NCBI GenBank assembly: GCA_016647705.1
Contig: CM028334.1
Coordinates: forward strand, 434,001-498,000
Direction of reading: 5' to 3'
DNA from: Eucommia ulmoides
Lineage: Eukaryota; Streptophyta; Magnoliopsida; Garryales; Eucommiaceae
Length of the DNA: 64,000 bases
The position numbers and the translations under genes are program-made. Under the pieces are notes generated by a model. The model was given only the letters and a program-made list of their open reading frames with translations. It was not told where the DNA came from and ran no database searches. Shown in pieces: positions 12,082 through 24,606 of the stretch. How positions within the stretch are numbered: position 1 is the stretch's first letter; each line of letters begins with the position of its first letter.

Positions 12082-13263
12082 TATTTTTCAACCTTATGAG
12101 ATTCTAGAAAGAGCGAGAGGACTATTTTCTCATTCAATCCAGTAATTTTTCAAACTTTTGAGATTCATCTTAAATTTGTCCACATTTTTTTTTTCATTCA
12201 ATCCAATAATTTTTAAAACTTTCAATAATTTTGTTAATAATTCAAATTTACAGGTACTTTCACATAGAAAGAAATTTCGAACTTTTAAAAAAATTACAAT
12301 TTTGATGTCTATAATATAGACTGGAGACAAAACTTCCTCAAAACAATGTCTCGTAATTAGTGAAAAAACCTTAATTACCGGATCTAAAGACTGAAAAGAA
12401 AACAAAGTACTAGGTTGTTCTAAAGAGAACCAATTGCACTAAAAAAATGTTTGCCAATTACTCTTCCTTTTCATACCCAAAATTGACTAATCTCGAGATT
12501 ATTCAACACGTTTTAAAATTTAAACACACTAAACTAATTAATTATCTATTAAAATACCCTTATTTACTCACGTATGCAATGTGAAAATGCAGAAAAATCC
12601 GCCCACCTTTAAGATATGTAGGCCCTTCTGGCCTTAAATATCCTAAATTTAGGTGGGAATTATAGAAGCCATAATAAATGTTTACATGTCAAAATTAAAT
12701 AAATGACTCATTTCAACATATTGAAAATATTATTTTTTTAAAAATAGAAAATAAAAAGAAACTTTAGGACAAAAACAATGGTCAACCACCACAATCATTT
12801 GTCATTGTTATTACTCTTAAATGGTAATTATTGTCATTTGTCATGCCGGAAAATTCAAGCATGAAAGTCCCCTATTTTCTCACTCATTGATTACATCATT
12901 GAAAACCCAAGAGGTGTTATTTCCTATTGCCAAGAAAAAGTGCCTATTTTTATTTTGACTTAACACTTCCGAAAATACTCCAAGAATTAAATGTTAAATT
13001 TAATTCTGAATGGACTAGACAGATGTAAAAATATACTCTTAAGCTCATCCGAGAAAGTGATTAGTTAAAATACGCATAAACTGGCCCGGACACCACTTTA
13101 CCGCATAAAAAAATAAAAATATTACATCATTGAAAGGTGGAAAGCTAACTGCAGAAACCCAGAACAGAACAGATCAGAGAGCAGAACAGGTAACTAATAG
13201 AAGACTATTAATCATTAACCAACACAATGAACAATCTGTATAATCCATTGCTCAAAATTCCCG

Positions 13264-13294
<31 letters not shown>

Positions 13295-13553
13295 GAAATT
13301 AAATAAAGAACACCTATAAACTATTAAGACAATCTTAAATTAAGGAAAACTTCGAAGTGAAAACCAAGATAATCGATACACAATAGCGTATGCCCACGAG
13401 ATTGAAGAACCAGACACTCGTACTCGATCAGTGCCTGTTCTGACGCAAAATGCAGGAGAAACTGAATCAAAAAATCTAGTCATAAAGAAGAACATATAAC
13501 CCAGAAATTGAAATTATATTACCTCGTACCGTAACAAAAACTTCAGAGATGAT
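12082..13553. other. AT-rich intergenic region and eIF4A 3' flank
   Basis: No gene recognised. A long A-run sits at 13264-13288. The part nearest 13553 is the 3' UTR of the eIF4A gene. Confidence 0.5.
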
Positions 13554-16500
13554 TCAGAGGAGATCAGCAACATTCGAGGGAAGTTCTTCAACGACCACGT
13601 TATAGAACCTTTGAATGTCAAACAACATTCTCTCATCATCGGTTGTCACAAAATTTATGGCCACACCCTTTCTCCCAAACCGCCCACTTCGTCCAATACG
13701 ATGAAGATAATTCTCGGGCTGAGTCGGGAGATCGTAGTTTATGACAAGAGACACCTGCTGGACATCAATACCACGAGCCAAGAGATCAGTTGTTATCAAA
13801 ACACGAGATGAGCCAGAACGAAATTCCCGCATGATGATGTCACGGGTGTTCTGATCCATGTCACCGTGTGTGGCCGAGACCGTGTGGTCCCGGGATCGCA
13901 TTTTGTCGGTAAGCCAGTCGACTTTGCGGCGGGTATTTACGAAAATGACACTCTGGGTGATGGCTAGGGTTTCGTAGAGATCGCAGAGTGTTTCGAGCTT
14001 CCATTCTTCCTTGTCCACATTTACATAGAACTGCTTAATACCCTCGAGGGTCAGCTCGTCACGTTTCACCAAGATCCTCACCGGCTTGTTCATGAATTTC
14101 CTAGTGATCTCTAGGGCTTCAGGAGGCATTGTCGCAGAGAAGACACCAACTTGAACTTTCGAGGGCAGCAGCTGGAAGATGTCATAAATCTGACAACAAA
14201 AAGCCCATAAGTCAGATCTTTTGGGGTTGTTTGGGTTGACGTAGTTTTAAAAATGGGTGGTCAAAATTGTTTTCAAACTTTTCAAAAAGCATTTTTCAAG
14301 TTCTAAACCAAACAGTCCCTTAAAAATGTTAAGAGTCAGAGTAGGACAAGAACAAAGCAGAACCTGATCTTTAAAACCACGTGAAAGCATTTCATCGGCC
14401 TCATCCAACACAAACATTCTAATATAATCAGGACGGAGCGACTGCCTACGCAACATGTCAAAAACACGACCGGGAGTTCCGACCACAACATGAACACCCG
14501 CCTGAAGAATCCTTTGGTCCTCACGGACACTGGTCCCACCAACACAAGCGTGAACCTTAACTCCAAGATAGTCACCAAGTGCTCGCATGACCTTCTCAAT
14601 CTGTTGTGCAAGTTCTCGAGTAGGGGCCAAGACCAAGGCCTGGCACTGGACTATGTCGTAATCAAGCTGCTCCAAAATTCCGGAGCAGAAAGTAGCTGTT
14701 TTGCCCGTTCCAGATTGAGCCTGTTGAATGACATCAAGGCCCTTGCAGAATGGAACAATTCCCCTCTGCTGGATAGCTGAAGGCTTCTCAAAACCTAGAA
14801 GAACATTAAAGATCAGCAGTCGTTCCATTAAAAATCCCACAAAATATCAATTTTAATGAATACTTCGAAAGTAAGGATGTGTTTGGCTGAAAGATTTAGG
14901 GAGAGTTTGATAAGGAATTTCCGAAACACTTTCTACAAACACCTCAAACAAACAGAACACTAATTTGCCTACTTCAGAATCAAATTTCGAAATGGGATTT
15001 AAGGGGGGCTAAAATGTCTTCAAAGACCTTTAAAAAAAGGTGTTTTTGTAAATCCTTCCAAACGAGGTATATCTCTCCATCTCGATGTAAAATTACATCA
15101 ATAAATTTAAATTTCAAAAAAATTATCCAAACAGCAAATTTAAAAATTTTGAGATTCTTTCATAATTTCGTGAAGCTATCAGATTCCTTATCAAAATGCA
15201 CTCTAAGAGCATCTCCAAGGGAGATGCTAAAATTTGGTGTGCCATTTGCCCAAATGACACACCCGAAAAAAAAAGCACTCCAATGGATGTGCTATTTGGG
15301 TGTGCCATTTATTTTTTCTTAGTTAAAAAATAAAATTAACAACTTAATTTAATTGAATTTTGTAATTTTAATTTAACCGCTAAACATTAGTTTTTAGTTT
15401 CAAACTAAATTGTAAAAATTAAAATTTTAAATTTTAATTAAACCGCCAAAAGGTATAATTAACTAAAACACAAAAATTAAAAATTTTAATTTTACATGAA
15501 ATTAAGCAAATTAATCAATTCAACATAAATTAAATAACTTGTGCAAATTAATTAATTAATCAACTAAACATGTAAAAAATAATTAAACAAATTAATCAAT
15601 TCAACATAAATTAAATAACTTGTGCAAATTAATCAATTAACCATCCCTAATTTGATTAGTTCAGTTCAAATCCCCTAATTTGAAATTAATCAATTCAACA
15701 TAAATTAAATAACTTGTGCAAATTAATCAATTAACCATCCCCTAATTTGATTAGTTCAGCCCAAATCCCCTAATCTAATTATCTAAAACATTAACCCATC
15801 CCCAATTTCTAAACCCGCCAGCCCACTTGCCCATAAATCCATCCCCAATTTCTAAACCCTAAATTGCGTTCAGAGAGAAAGAGAGAGAGAGAAAGACGAT
15901 TGACTTGGGGCTGCGATTGAGGCGACGGCGACGGCGATGGCGATAGCGATGGTAGATGTGGCTTTCGATGGAGATGGCGATGGCGAAGGCGGCGGCGAAA
16001 GGCGATTGAGGCGACGGCGGCGATTGAGGCGACAGCGGCGACGGCTACTCTACGGCGATTGAGGCGACGTCGATCGATATGGCTTGGTTCGATTTTGATT
16101 TCTCATTTGTTCCTTCATCTCAATCTATAGACTTTTTTTTTTTGCTTTCAAAGGATGTGGTTTTGAAAGTTCAGACCGTTGGAGTAGCCGTTGCTACTCC
16201 AACGGTCAAATGGCACAGGGGGAGAGTTGTGCCAAATATGGCACAGTAGGCCTGGTGTGCCATTTTTGGCACACCATATCCAACAGCCGTTGGAGCACCC
16301 TTTTTGCTTCAAAAGAGCCATTTTTGGTTTTGGCACACCATATCCAACAGCCGTTGGAGATGCTCTAAGGGACATATAATCAGGCATATGTCGCCGAAAT
16401 CAGTAAAAAAGGACATATTTCCCATCCACAACCTCGAAGATAGAAAAAAAAAACGATTAGTAACATAGTACATACCATAAGCATAGATCCCCCTAAGAAG

Positions 16501-16764
16501 GTTCTCCTTCAATCCCATAGCATCAAAGCTTTCACAAACCTCATCATATGATGTGAAGAAATCTTGCCCATCGGACGAGAGCCTGCACCAATCAAAATTT
16601 ATTAAAACAGATCCTTTCACAAACATTAGAATAAAATTATGTTTATGTATTCTGGTATCGAAGTACAAAAATCAGGATAGACGAGAAAAGACTTACAGTT
16701 CACTCATTTTGGCATCATACTGCTTAGCATCAAACTGAGATCCTTCAGGAGCTGAATTTGCCAT
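13554..16764 (-). CDS. EIF4A: Eukaryotic initiation factor 4A (DEAD-box RNA helicase)
   Basis: eIF4A is the ATP-dependent RNA helicase of the eIF4F complex, unwinding 5' UTRs for scanning. Coding exons (minus strand): 16764-16697 ([20 protein letters not shown]), 16582-16476, 14794-14364, 14189-13554. All are in phase, giving 413 aa, the usual length. Motifs in order: Q-motif [10 protein letters not shown], Walker [32 protein letters not shown], then ARGIDVQQ and [11 protein letters not shown], ending SNVADLL. The [13 protein letters not shown] stretch and the C-terminus distinguish it from eIF4A-III of the exon junction complex. Intron 2 holds two transposon insertions (14899-16365). A long 5' UTR intron (about 17864-16768) precedes the start codon. 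Confidence 0.96.
14899..15203. mobile_element. Candidate MITE in eIF4A intron 2
   Basis: Ends are inverted: GGGAGAGTTTGATAAGGAAT on the left and (reverse complement) GAGTGCATTTTGATAAGGAAT on the right. The flanks TTA and TAA do not match exactly. It touches the next element at 15207, so the second insertion may have landed at its edge. Confidence 0.5.
15207..16365. mobile_element. Non-autonomous TIR element with GAGCATCTCC ends, 1159 bp
   Basis: The ends GAGCATCTCCAAGGGAGATG and (reverse complement) GAGCATCTCCAACGGCTGTT are flanked by TAA on both sides (15204-15206, 16366-16368). Subterminal parts also pair (GGTGTGCCATTT near both ends). The 3-bp TAA duplication suggests PIF/Harbinger. Inside are three copies of an AT-rich unit containing ATCAATTCAACATAAATTAA (near 15510, 15595 and 15688), a GA-rich tract, and a GGCGACGGCGAT-rich tract at 15915-16070. 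No transposase is present. Confidence 0.75.
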
Positions 16765-16767
16765 GAC

Positions 16768-17864
16768 TGCAGACACAAAGCCAGACGGAGTACTAAATCA
16801 AGCTTAAGAAAACTTGAAGGGACTGAGTTGCAAATTATAAAACTAGTATAAGCATGATGCAGTATTCACATGCAAATTACAGGTATTTGGTTAACACAGA
16901 TAAAATCAAAAATCCATCTTATGTACTATTTAGCACCTTCCCCCTTAAATCTGTTCGTGATTTATTCCTTCACGTAGGCACTAACAATTTATACAATCAA
17001 GCAATACGCATGAACTCCTGCATAGGAAATGTAACAGAAGAGCCAAACTTGCTAAGCTATGCATTATCTGCTCACAAGCATTAAACTTCTGCGCATTTAT
17101 TTGGGAGAGATGTTGTAAATAAACAGGCGGACATCTGATAAAACAACCAGAAACCGCTCTCTCTCTCCCCAAAGTTCATCAAACATTTTAAAACACCAAA
17201 AAAAAACCTCTTTTTATAAACAAATAAAAGTTCGTTTCCACGAATTACTGTCTATAAAACATAAAAAATAGAATGATCAGATCTTCAATACTTTGCTTAC
17301 TATACATACAGCAGTTATTCAAGCCTGCTTTCTCAAGATCAATTTTTGCCGGCCAGTAATTTGGGTGGTACTAAAACAAGTCAGATGATTTGAACTAATT
17401 CCTAGAACAGCGTTGAAACAATTGATACCTTGACGACCCATAGATTCAATCAATACAAATGAACTATCGTAAGGGGTAAATGTAACAGAAGAGCCAAACT
17501 TGCCAAACCATGCATATAGCGGCTTACAAGCATTAAACTTCTGCTTATGTATTAATTTGGGAGAGATCTTCTAAACAAAAAGGTGATTATCTGATGATTA
17601 ACACGACCAGAAACCATTCATCTCCCCCAAAAAGTTGGATGATTGTAAACCCTAAAAGGACACTCTTCAGATAAATCAATTCATCGAGTATCCATGGAAA
17701 AATGACAATCATGAAATACCAGATCTTAAATGTTTTGCCGTGTATATCCACAGTTAGTATATCGAATTGTTGTTTGAGTTTCGTCATGAACAGTAAGAGC
17801 ATAAAATTTATGTACACAAATCAGATTGAAAACAAAAAAACTCGAAGGATCGGGCTGAGCATAC
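16768..17864 (-). promoter_or_regulatory. 5' UTR intron of eIF4A with an internal duplication
   Basis: On the minus strand, CAG|GTATGC at 17865/17864 and TGCAG at about 16768 bound an intron just before the ATG. About 17028-17180 and 17479-17640 are diverged direct copies sharing GTAACAGAAGAGCCAAACTT, ACAAGCATTAAACTTCTGC and TTTGGGAGAGAT. Confidence 0.65.
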
Positions 17865-18050
17865 CTGAATGTCGATTTACAAATCAACGAGCAAAGGAAA
17901 ATAAGATTCAGAGAAAATTGGAAATCCTGAAATTTGCTTGAAGTAGAGCTTCAATCGAGCTCCAATCGTTCAAGCAAAAACCACCACCGATGGTCGCCGT
18001 TTTCTTCAGCCGCCTACTTTTAAAAGCAGAAGATATCTAGGGCATGATTG

Positions 18051-18068
18051 TGGGCTTGGGCTTGGGCT
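18051..18068. promoter_or_regulatory. Three tandem TGGGCT (site II-like) motifs upstream of eIF4A
   Basis: TGGGCT is repeated three times without a gap, just upstream of the presumed eIF4A leader. TGGGCY site II elements, bound by TCP factors, are frequent in plant translation-machinery promoters. The role here is inferred. Confidence 0.5.
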
Positions 18069-18127
18069 TTAATTTACAATCCCGTTGGGTTTCATCCATC
18101 AAACGTGAGTGACTCTGTAATACAGAG

Positions 18128-18775
18128 TAGGGCCGTCAAGGTCTGATTTTACGTAAAATCAAAACTAAAATCGTATAACATATATATACTAAATCAAAAT
18201 CGCAATTAAAATTATGAGTTATTTTTAAAATATTTTAAAATAAAAATATTTAATTTTATATAAATTTAAAACTAAAATCACAAAAGTACGAAATCATTTA
18301 AAAAAATTTAATTTTATAAAAAATTAAAATCGCAAAATCGCGTTATTTTATATATATATATATAAAAAAAAAAAATAACTAAAATATGAAACATAAATTC
18401 TCTAAAACAAAACCAAACTATAAAACTAATCCTAACACACATATATAGAGAGGGGAGGGATTAAAATATAAATAAATACAATATATATATATATATATTA
18501 GGCGTTGAACTGTAAATATATAAGAAAAAATGAGGGTGTATATGTCATAAAAATATATCGAAAATAACGGTTACATGCTTCAGGTTCGCGATTCACTTTA
18601 GTGGTTCAATTTTACAGTTCGAGTTCGCGGTTACTATTCCAAAATCAAAATAAAAACAGCTCCGGTTGTTAATTTCAAAATCAAAACTGCAACCAAATCA
18701 TTTAGTCAGTTTCAAAATCGGGCCATTGAGTTCGGTTTCGCTCAATTACCTATTGATTCGGTTTTTATTGCCTTC
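18128..18775. repeat. Diverged hAT-like non-autonomous repeat
   Basis: It begins TAGGGCCGTCAAGG and ends ...TTATTGCCTTCCTTA, a weak inverted match. The interior is full of AAAATCAAAATCG-type and CGGTTC-type motifs, as in the repeats at 33400-34191 and 38838-40617. I could not confirm a target duplication. Confidence 0.45.
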
Positions 18776-19066
18776 CTTATATGTATGAGGGACTGTATAA
18801 AGAAAACATAAAAAATCAAAGGGTTCAAAGTGTAGTTTTCTCAATTAAAGTAGTGAATAGTGTAATTAAAAGTAAACCCTTCGCAATACTTCTTCGCGCA
18901 AGCGATTCATCAGGCTACTGCTTTGTTTTCCTCGATGCTAAGTCAGTCTGCTTCTTCATTTCTCTCGGATTCATCGTTCATGGGCAGAAAACCCTAGATC
19001 TCATTCCAATTCGAAGTCTTACGAGTGGAAGGAGGCAGATTTGTTGCTGAAAATCGAATCCGTCCG

Positions 19067-19839
19067 GTAATTTTCTTCCTATTTATGACATTCAATTTCA
19101 GTCGATCGCTTCACAGTAATCTCATTGTTCAATGCCGTTATCGCATCGGATATATGATCGATTGTTTATTCTGTTTAGATTTTACTGATATCAAACCTCC
19201 AGTTGATTTCTTCATTGTTTGGCTGCGTAAGAACCGCAAGTAGGAAGCAGAGCTTGCGATTTTTCATTACAGATCGTTTTTGGTTTACGTATATGCATGT
19301 AATTTGTTGTCAACTCTAGAACATAGATTCTAGGTAATAACTAGACAGCCTATGTATACATGTATTCTAAATCCTTCTTAATCCTAAGGCCCTTTTGCAT
19401 GTTATGTTGGCATTTATGTTTACTTTATGTCACATACATGTATGCTTTCCATTCATTTTGTATGTCATGTGTGTGTAAAACTTAAAATTTGCCATATTTT
19501 AAAAGTAATTTCTCACTCAAAGGTCAAAGCACTTAGAATTGAAATCATTTGGACTAAGATTGAGGAGGTACCTATGTCGGACGGGCGTGTTGGGGGTATC
19601 TAACACCTTCCTCTAGCGTACTTGATCTCCGAACCTTCAGAATCTTTAGAAAAATCTCTTCAAAAAAAGGAATTATTTTCACTTAACTCCAAGTTTCAAT
19701 TTTCAAATCCCAGCGCGAAACAGATCTCCTTCCAAAAAAAATTAGATTTTTTGTATTTTGATGCTTTTCTTATAAATTTGATGGTATATCAGATAAGTGC
19801 ATAACTCTCAGTTTTAAGAATTTTTATTTCATGTTACAG
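19067..19839 (+). promoter_or_regulatory. 5' UTR intron of N-myristoyltransferase
   Basis: CCG|GTAATT at 19066/19067 and TGTTACAG at 19832-19839 flank an intron ending 22 bp before the ATG. A 5' UTR intron with an intronless coding region fits plant NMT1 genes. Confidence 0.6.
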
Positions 19840-19861
19840 ACTACCTAGTCTCTAATAAGCA

Positions 19862-21160
19862 ATGGCGGATGACAATTCAAGTTCTGCAACTAAAAATCTC
19901 ACTTCCGATGGGAATTCGGCGTCTGAAACTGAGAGCGATGCTTCCATCAATGCTCTAGCACAGAGGGTCCAAGAATCTCTCTCTGTTGAGAAGAGACACA
20001 AGTTTTGGGAGACGCAACCTGTCGGGCAGTTCAAGGATCTGGCAGACACAAGCTTGCCTGAAGGCCCGATCGAATCCCCAACTCCCTTGTCCGAAGTCAA
20101 ACAACAACCTTATAATCTTCCCAATCTATACGAATGGATTACCTGTGACCTAGACACAGATGAAACATGCACCGAGGTTTATAATCTCCTGAGAAACAAC
20201 TACGTTGAGGATGATGAGAACATGTTCAGGTTTAACTACTCCAAGGAGTTTCTCCAATGGGCACTTCGCCCTCCTGGTTATTACCGGAGTTGGCATATCG
20301 GAGTGAGAGTGAAGAGTACCAAAAAATTGGTTGCTTTCATAACTGGAGTTCCTGCAAGAATCCGAGTGAGGGACAACGTTGTAAACATGGCTGAAATCAA
20401 TTTTTTGTGTGTTCATAAGAAGCTTAGATCGAAAAGACTTGCTCCTGTCATGATCAAAGAGGTGACAAGGAGGGTTCACTTGGAGAACATATGGCAAGCG
20501 GCTTATACAGCCGGTGTTGTTCTTCCAACGCCCATATCTACGTGTCAGTACTGGCATCGATCGTTGAATCCCAAGAAGCTTATCGATGTTGGGTTTTCTA
20601 GGCTTGGTGCGAGAATGACCATGAGTCGGACAATAAAGCTTTACAAGCTTCCAGACCAAACAGTCACCCCTGGGTTTCGAAAAATGGAGTCTCATGATGT
20701 ACCTGCAGTTACCCGTTTGGTTAAAAACTACTTGAAGCTGTTTGCAGTTGCCCCCGATTTTGATGAAAACGATGTAGAACACTGGCTTCTTCCGAAAGAG
20801 GACGTCGTGGAGAGTTATCTGGTTGAGAGTCCGGATAGTCACGAGATTACCGATTTTTGCAGCTTCTACACGTTGCCCTCGTCGATACTCGGAAACCCCA
20901 ATTACTCAACGTTAAAGGCGGCTTATTCTTACTACAATGTCTCGACCAAGACACCGCTGCTTCAGCTGATGAACGATGCTCTTATTGTCGCCAAACGCAA
21001 GGATTACGATGTTTTTAATGCTTTGGACGTTATGGAGAACGAGTGTTTCTTGAAGGAACTCAAATTTGGACCAGGCGACGGCAAGCTTCACTACTATCTC
21101 TACAACTATCGAATCAGACAGATTCTGAGACCGTCTGAACTTGGGCTTGTACTCTTGTAA
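19862..21160 (+). CDS. NMT1: Glycylpeptide N-tetradecanoyltransferase (N-myristoyltransferase)
   Basis: NMT transfers myristate from myristoyl-CoA to the N-terminal glycine of proteins, including calcium-dependent kinases, CBLs and ARF GTPases, at ribosomes and membranes. The single coding exon gives 432 aa, close to the plant norm. The acidic/Ser-rich N-terminus is followed by KFWETQPVGQF, PLPNLYEW-like YNLPNLYEWITCDL, then FRFNYSKEFLQWAL, GYYRSWHIGVRV and EINFLCVHKKLRSKRLAPV, the acyl-CoA/peptide-binding core. Next come YWHRSLNPKKLIDVGFS, the second GNAT-like half (EHWLLP...DFCSFYTLPSS) and a C-terminus ending LGLVLL, whose terminal carboxylate is catalytic in the family. It converges with the kinase gene on the other strand. 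Confidence 0.97.
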   Translation: MADDNSSSATKNLTSDGNSASETESDASINALAQRVQESLSVEKRHKFWETQPVGQFKDLADTSLPEGPIESPTPLSEVKQQPYNLPNLYEWITCDLDTDETCTEVYNLLRNNYVEDDENMFRFNYSKEFLQWALRPPGYYRSWHIGVRVKSTKKLVAFITGVPARIRVRDNVVNMAEINFLCVHKKLRSKRLAPVMIKEVTRRVHLENIWQAAYTAGVVLPTPISTCQYWHRSLNPKKLIDVGFSRLGARMTMSRTIKLYKLPDQTVTPGFRKMESHDVPAVTRLVKNYLKLFAVAPDFDENDVEHWLLPKEDVVESYLVESPDSHEITDFCSFYTLPSSILGNPNYSTLKAAYSYYNVSTKTPLLQLMNDALIVAKRKDYDVFNALDVMENECFLKELKFGPGDGKLHYYLYNYRIRQILRPSELGLVLL

Positions 21161-21382
21161 GTTCGAGCTCTCTCGAATCCAGTTTGTACTATGATTTTTG
21201 ATCAATAATTAGCGATGATTAACGATTTTTACCTTATTATGTTGTTTTTAAGGAACTTGTCTTGTAATAGATCAATATTGTCATTCATTTCTGTTTCTCC
21301 CTTCTTCTTTACATACAAATTGAAGATATAGTTATACAAAATAATTGTACACCCACAATGACTTCAAAATAGGGGGGCATAT
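21161..21382. other. Short 3' region between convergent genes
   Basis: About 220 bp hold both 3' UTRs of NMT (+) and the RLCK (-). Overlapping transcripts are possible. Confidence 0.5.
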
Positions 21383-24300
21383 TTAACTTGAAGTTACTTC
21401 AGAAGTCGAACCATCTGGGTTGACCGTGTAGGTATCTTGGCTGATGGTTTTATTCTCCGACCCGAACTCCCGTAGCCGATTCAGCTCCGGCAGCACCACC
21501 GTCCCAAGATCGGGCCTTTCCTTCTTCCTCAGCTCCGAACACTGTAAAGCCAATTTCGCGAACGACATCGCCTCATCCACCGGCCAATCGGTAACTGCTG
21601 GATCGAGAACCTCCGAGAACGTCCCCCTCTCGATCGCCCTTGACACTCTATGCCGTAAACCGATCGGAGGCCTTGCCGTGATGATCTGTAATAACATCAC
21701 GCCTAGAGAGTAGATGTCGGATTTCGTGCTGAGCATCCCCGTCTGTTGATACTCGGGATCGATGTAACAGAATGTTCCGGCAGCTGCCGTCATGTGGTAC
21801 TGAGTGACGCTGTTGGCAACTGCCGGTGGGACCAGGCGGGCCAACCCGACGTCGCTGATCTTGCTGACAAAGTTCTGGTTCAGGAGGATGTTGGCCGGTT
21901 TGAGGTCACGGTGGACGAGTGGCTCCGGTTTGGTCTTGTGGAGGAAATGGAGGGCCGTCGCGATTTCAGCGGCGATTCGGAATCGGAGCTGCCATGACAT
22001 TGGGGGGGTGCCATTTTGGCAGTAGAGACGGTCTTCTAAGCTGCCGTTTTCCATGTATTCATAGACTAGGCAGCCGTACTCTGGGCAGGCACCCAACAGG
22101 AGTACCATGTTTGGATGTCTCATGCAACTTAGCACATCAACCTAGTTTCAAACCAAAAAAAAAATAAAATCTGCCAGGTAATACAAATTTTGAGGCCCGC
22201 TATTTACCAAACCCAGTCGTAATTCTAATTATTGGGATATGTTATTTGAAAATGTGTACTGATTTTCATGTAGTGCAGTAATTTTGAACTTCTGAAAAAA
22301 TTATTGTAGCGTGTGGAAATTTATATAATTTTGTACGGCTTATTGGATTACCTCTCTTTGAAACTGCTTTTGCCCCTGAGAAAGATCCGGCCTCAAAACC
22401 TTAATGGCAACAGCGGTGTGATCCATGAACGCCTTAAACACCGGCCCGTATCCTCCTTCGCCAATCTTAGCAGAACTCGAGAAATAATCGGTGACGACCT
22501 CGATTTCGTCAATAGTGTACCGCCTGTACTGAATGCTGGACCTGGCCAAAACATCCATCACCTCATTCTTCTCCTTCGTAGCCTGTTCGGCTTTCATCTC
22601 GGCGAATTTTCGTTTCTGACTCTCCAAATCGGCCAGGCGTTGGGCCATCTGCACCGCCTCGATGGCCGCCCTGCACTTCTGCTTCTCCATTGTCACCATC
22701 GCCATTGCAGCTTCCTGGGATTGCTTTGTTTCCAACAATTTATCATGTGCCTCCATTGAGTTCCAGTGATCAACATCTTTGACCTGTAGATTATTTTAGA
22801 CACATTTCCAACATTATTATATTCACTTGGATTTTTTTTTCGGGGACGGGTTCTTGGTGAACAGTCTATAATCTCAAAATTTTTGGCTATGCAATTCATG
22901 CATTGCATTATATGAAAGTTGCTGTAATTTTTTCATGTGAAAAATTGTAGACAGTGATTTTGGACTTTTGAAAGAATTATTTGACTTCTCAAAAAAAATA
23001 TTGTGCCAAATGGGTTGGGTGATAACGAGTTGCAAAATTTGGGCTAACGGCAAAAATCCTCCTTTTTTTTTTTTTGGGTGTGTGTGTGTGTGTGTGTGTG
23101 TTAGATTGTAAACCAAACCGTACCTTATGTCTAGCAGTGAGTGTTTCTTTGCATGCGGAATCATATAGTTCCATGCTATGCTTCAGTTCATGCCTTAATC
23201 TCCTCATTTCATCCTCTAGTTCTGACTGCAATTTAAATCATTCAATCAGAACATGCAAGAATCAAAATCATATGTTTTTCGAAACGTTTTTTTTTTTTTT
23301 TTTACTTGAACTTACAGGGGTTTGGTAAGAAACAGAACTGCTACTGTAAGAACCATCTGATGTGCTGAGATGGTCCAAATTCTCAAAGGACATGTCTGAA
23401 GATTGGAAACTAAGAGGACCCGAAAATCCACTGGAGTCGGTTGAGTAATCATGGTTGACTTTAGCACGACCCCGGATGTTAACATGAGCCAATGATTGGT
23501 TTGGTGAGGAAATCTTGTTTTTTCCGGAAACAATGTTCCTGTTATTGTTTGGGGGGAGAGGATGAACACAATCATTGCTCCAATCATATCCCATTCTCTC
23601 GAACGATTTTCCCTCTGACCCGCCACTGCTTACACTTCCCTGGCTAAACGGTCTGCATTCATGGCTGTGTTATTAGCAAGCGTTTTGTTGGCGTGTAATA
23701 AACCTTAAAAATTGTCATAGGAAATGTTTTTGACTTACGTTTTCGTATCATCGCAACTGGAGATGCTGGTAGGGGTAGGAGGCTGAGTAGCCGATCTCAC
23801 ATTGTTGATTTTTGTTTTGGATGCTGTATAAACCGAACAGAAATCTGGTGCGGATTTGCTTAAAATAGTCGAAACATCTACATTCCTAAATGCCCTGCAA
23901 ATACAAAAAATAAAAAATGAAAATGCTATCGACATGGGAGGGGGAGAGAGAAAGAGAGACCTTGTGAGGGCACTGCGTCTTGAAGCGCCGAGAACAATGG
24001 TGGTGATGGAAAAATTGTTGATGAAATCAACAAGTGCTGTTGCAATGTCGGTGTTGTGGAGAATCATCTCCTTTGATATAACCTTAAAGAAACAAAAAAA
24101 AAAATGAATCCTTGTTAGGCGTTGTTTAGTGTTTTACCACATTTATAATCAAAGATTTTTCATAGAAAAGATTACCCCTTTTCGAGCACAGAATCCTCTA
24201 AAGGGAAGGAAGAGTTGTTGCAATTCCAATCGCGTTGGTGATCGTCCTTCTTTAGGAATAACTTCATCTGTCATTTTGCCATTAACACAAAAAAATCATT

Positions 24301-24606
24301 CTATAAAACTTTTTTCAAAAATCTAATCAAACGAATCAACTTTTAGCGATATGGGTTATATTCAATCCAAACCCTGCACCAAAATGGGTACTAAACAGAT
24401 TTGTCCGATTCTTGTCAAAAAATGAAAATTCAAGACATACGAGGTTGGGAGCTTTGTTGGGTCTTGACATGTACGAGGATGACCTGAGAATAATTTTTCA
24501 TGAACTTTTCTATGGCCCATTTCACAGCATATTGGCTGTTCTTATCCCGATCTATCGCTATGGCCGTGGTGATCATGTCTTCCTGCGAATTTGTCTCGCT
24601 AATCAT
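21383..24606 (-). CDS. Receptor-like cytoplasmic kinase with USP domain and coiled coil (RLCK-IX/PUB-kinase type without U-box)
   Basis: Exons (minus): 24606-24441, 24267-24176, 24082-23961, 23894-23739, 23652-23316, 23225-23124, 22783-22352, 22141-21383. All are in phase, giving 721 aa. Residues 1-165 form a UspA-like domain ([45 protein letters not shown]). A Ser-rich linker follows, then a coiled coil at about 290-410 ([31 protein letters not shown]), then a kinase from about 413. Kinase motifs: [33 protein letters not shown] (DVG in place of DFG, common in this subfamily) and [14 protein letters not shown]. No U-box follows the kinase. The ATG at 24606 opens the USP domain and is preceded by a poly-A tract. 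Substrates are unknown. Confidence 0.93.

Noticed and set aside
13554-16764. Assignment of the DEAD-box gene to eIF4A-III (exon junction complex)
   Set aside because: [26 protein letters not shown] and the C-terminus SNVADLL match eIF4A; eIF4A-III differs at these places.
20150-20842. 230-codon minus-strand frame opposite N-myristoyltransferase
   Set aside because: Shadow of a conserved plus-strand coding exon; no domain of its own.
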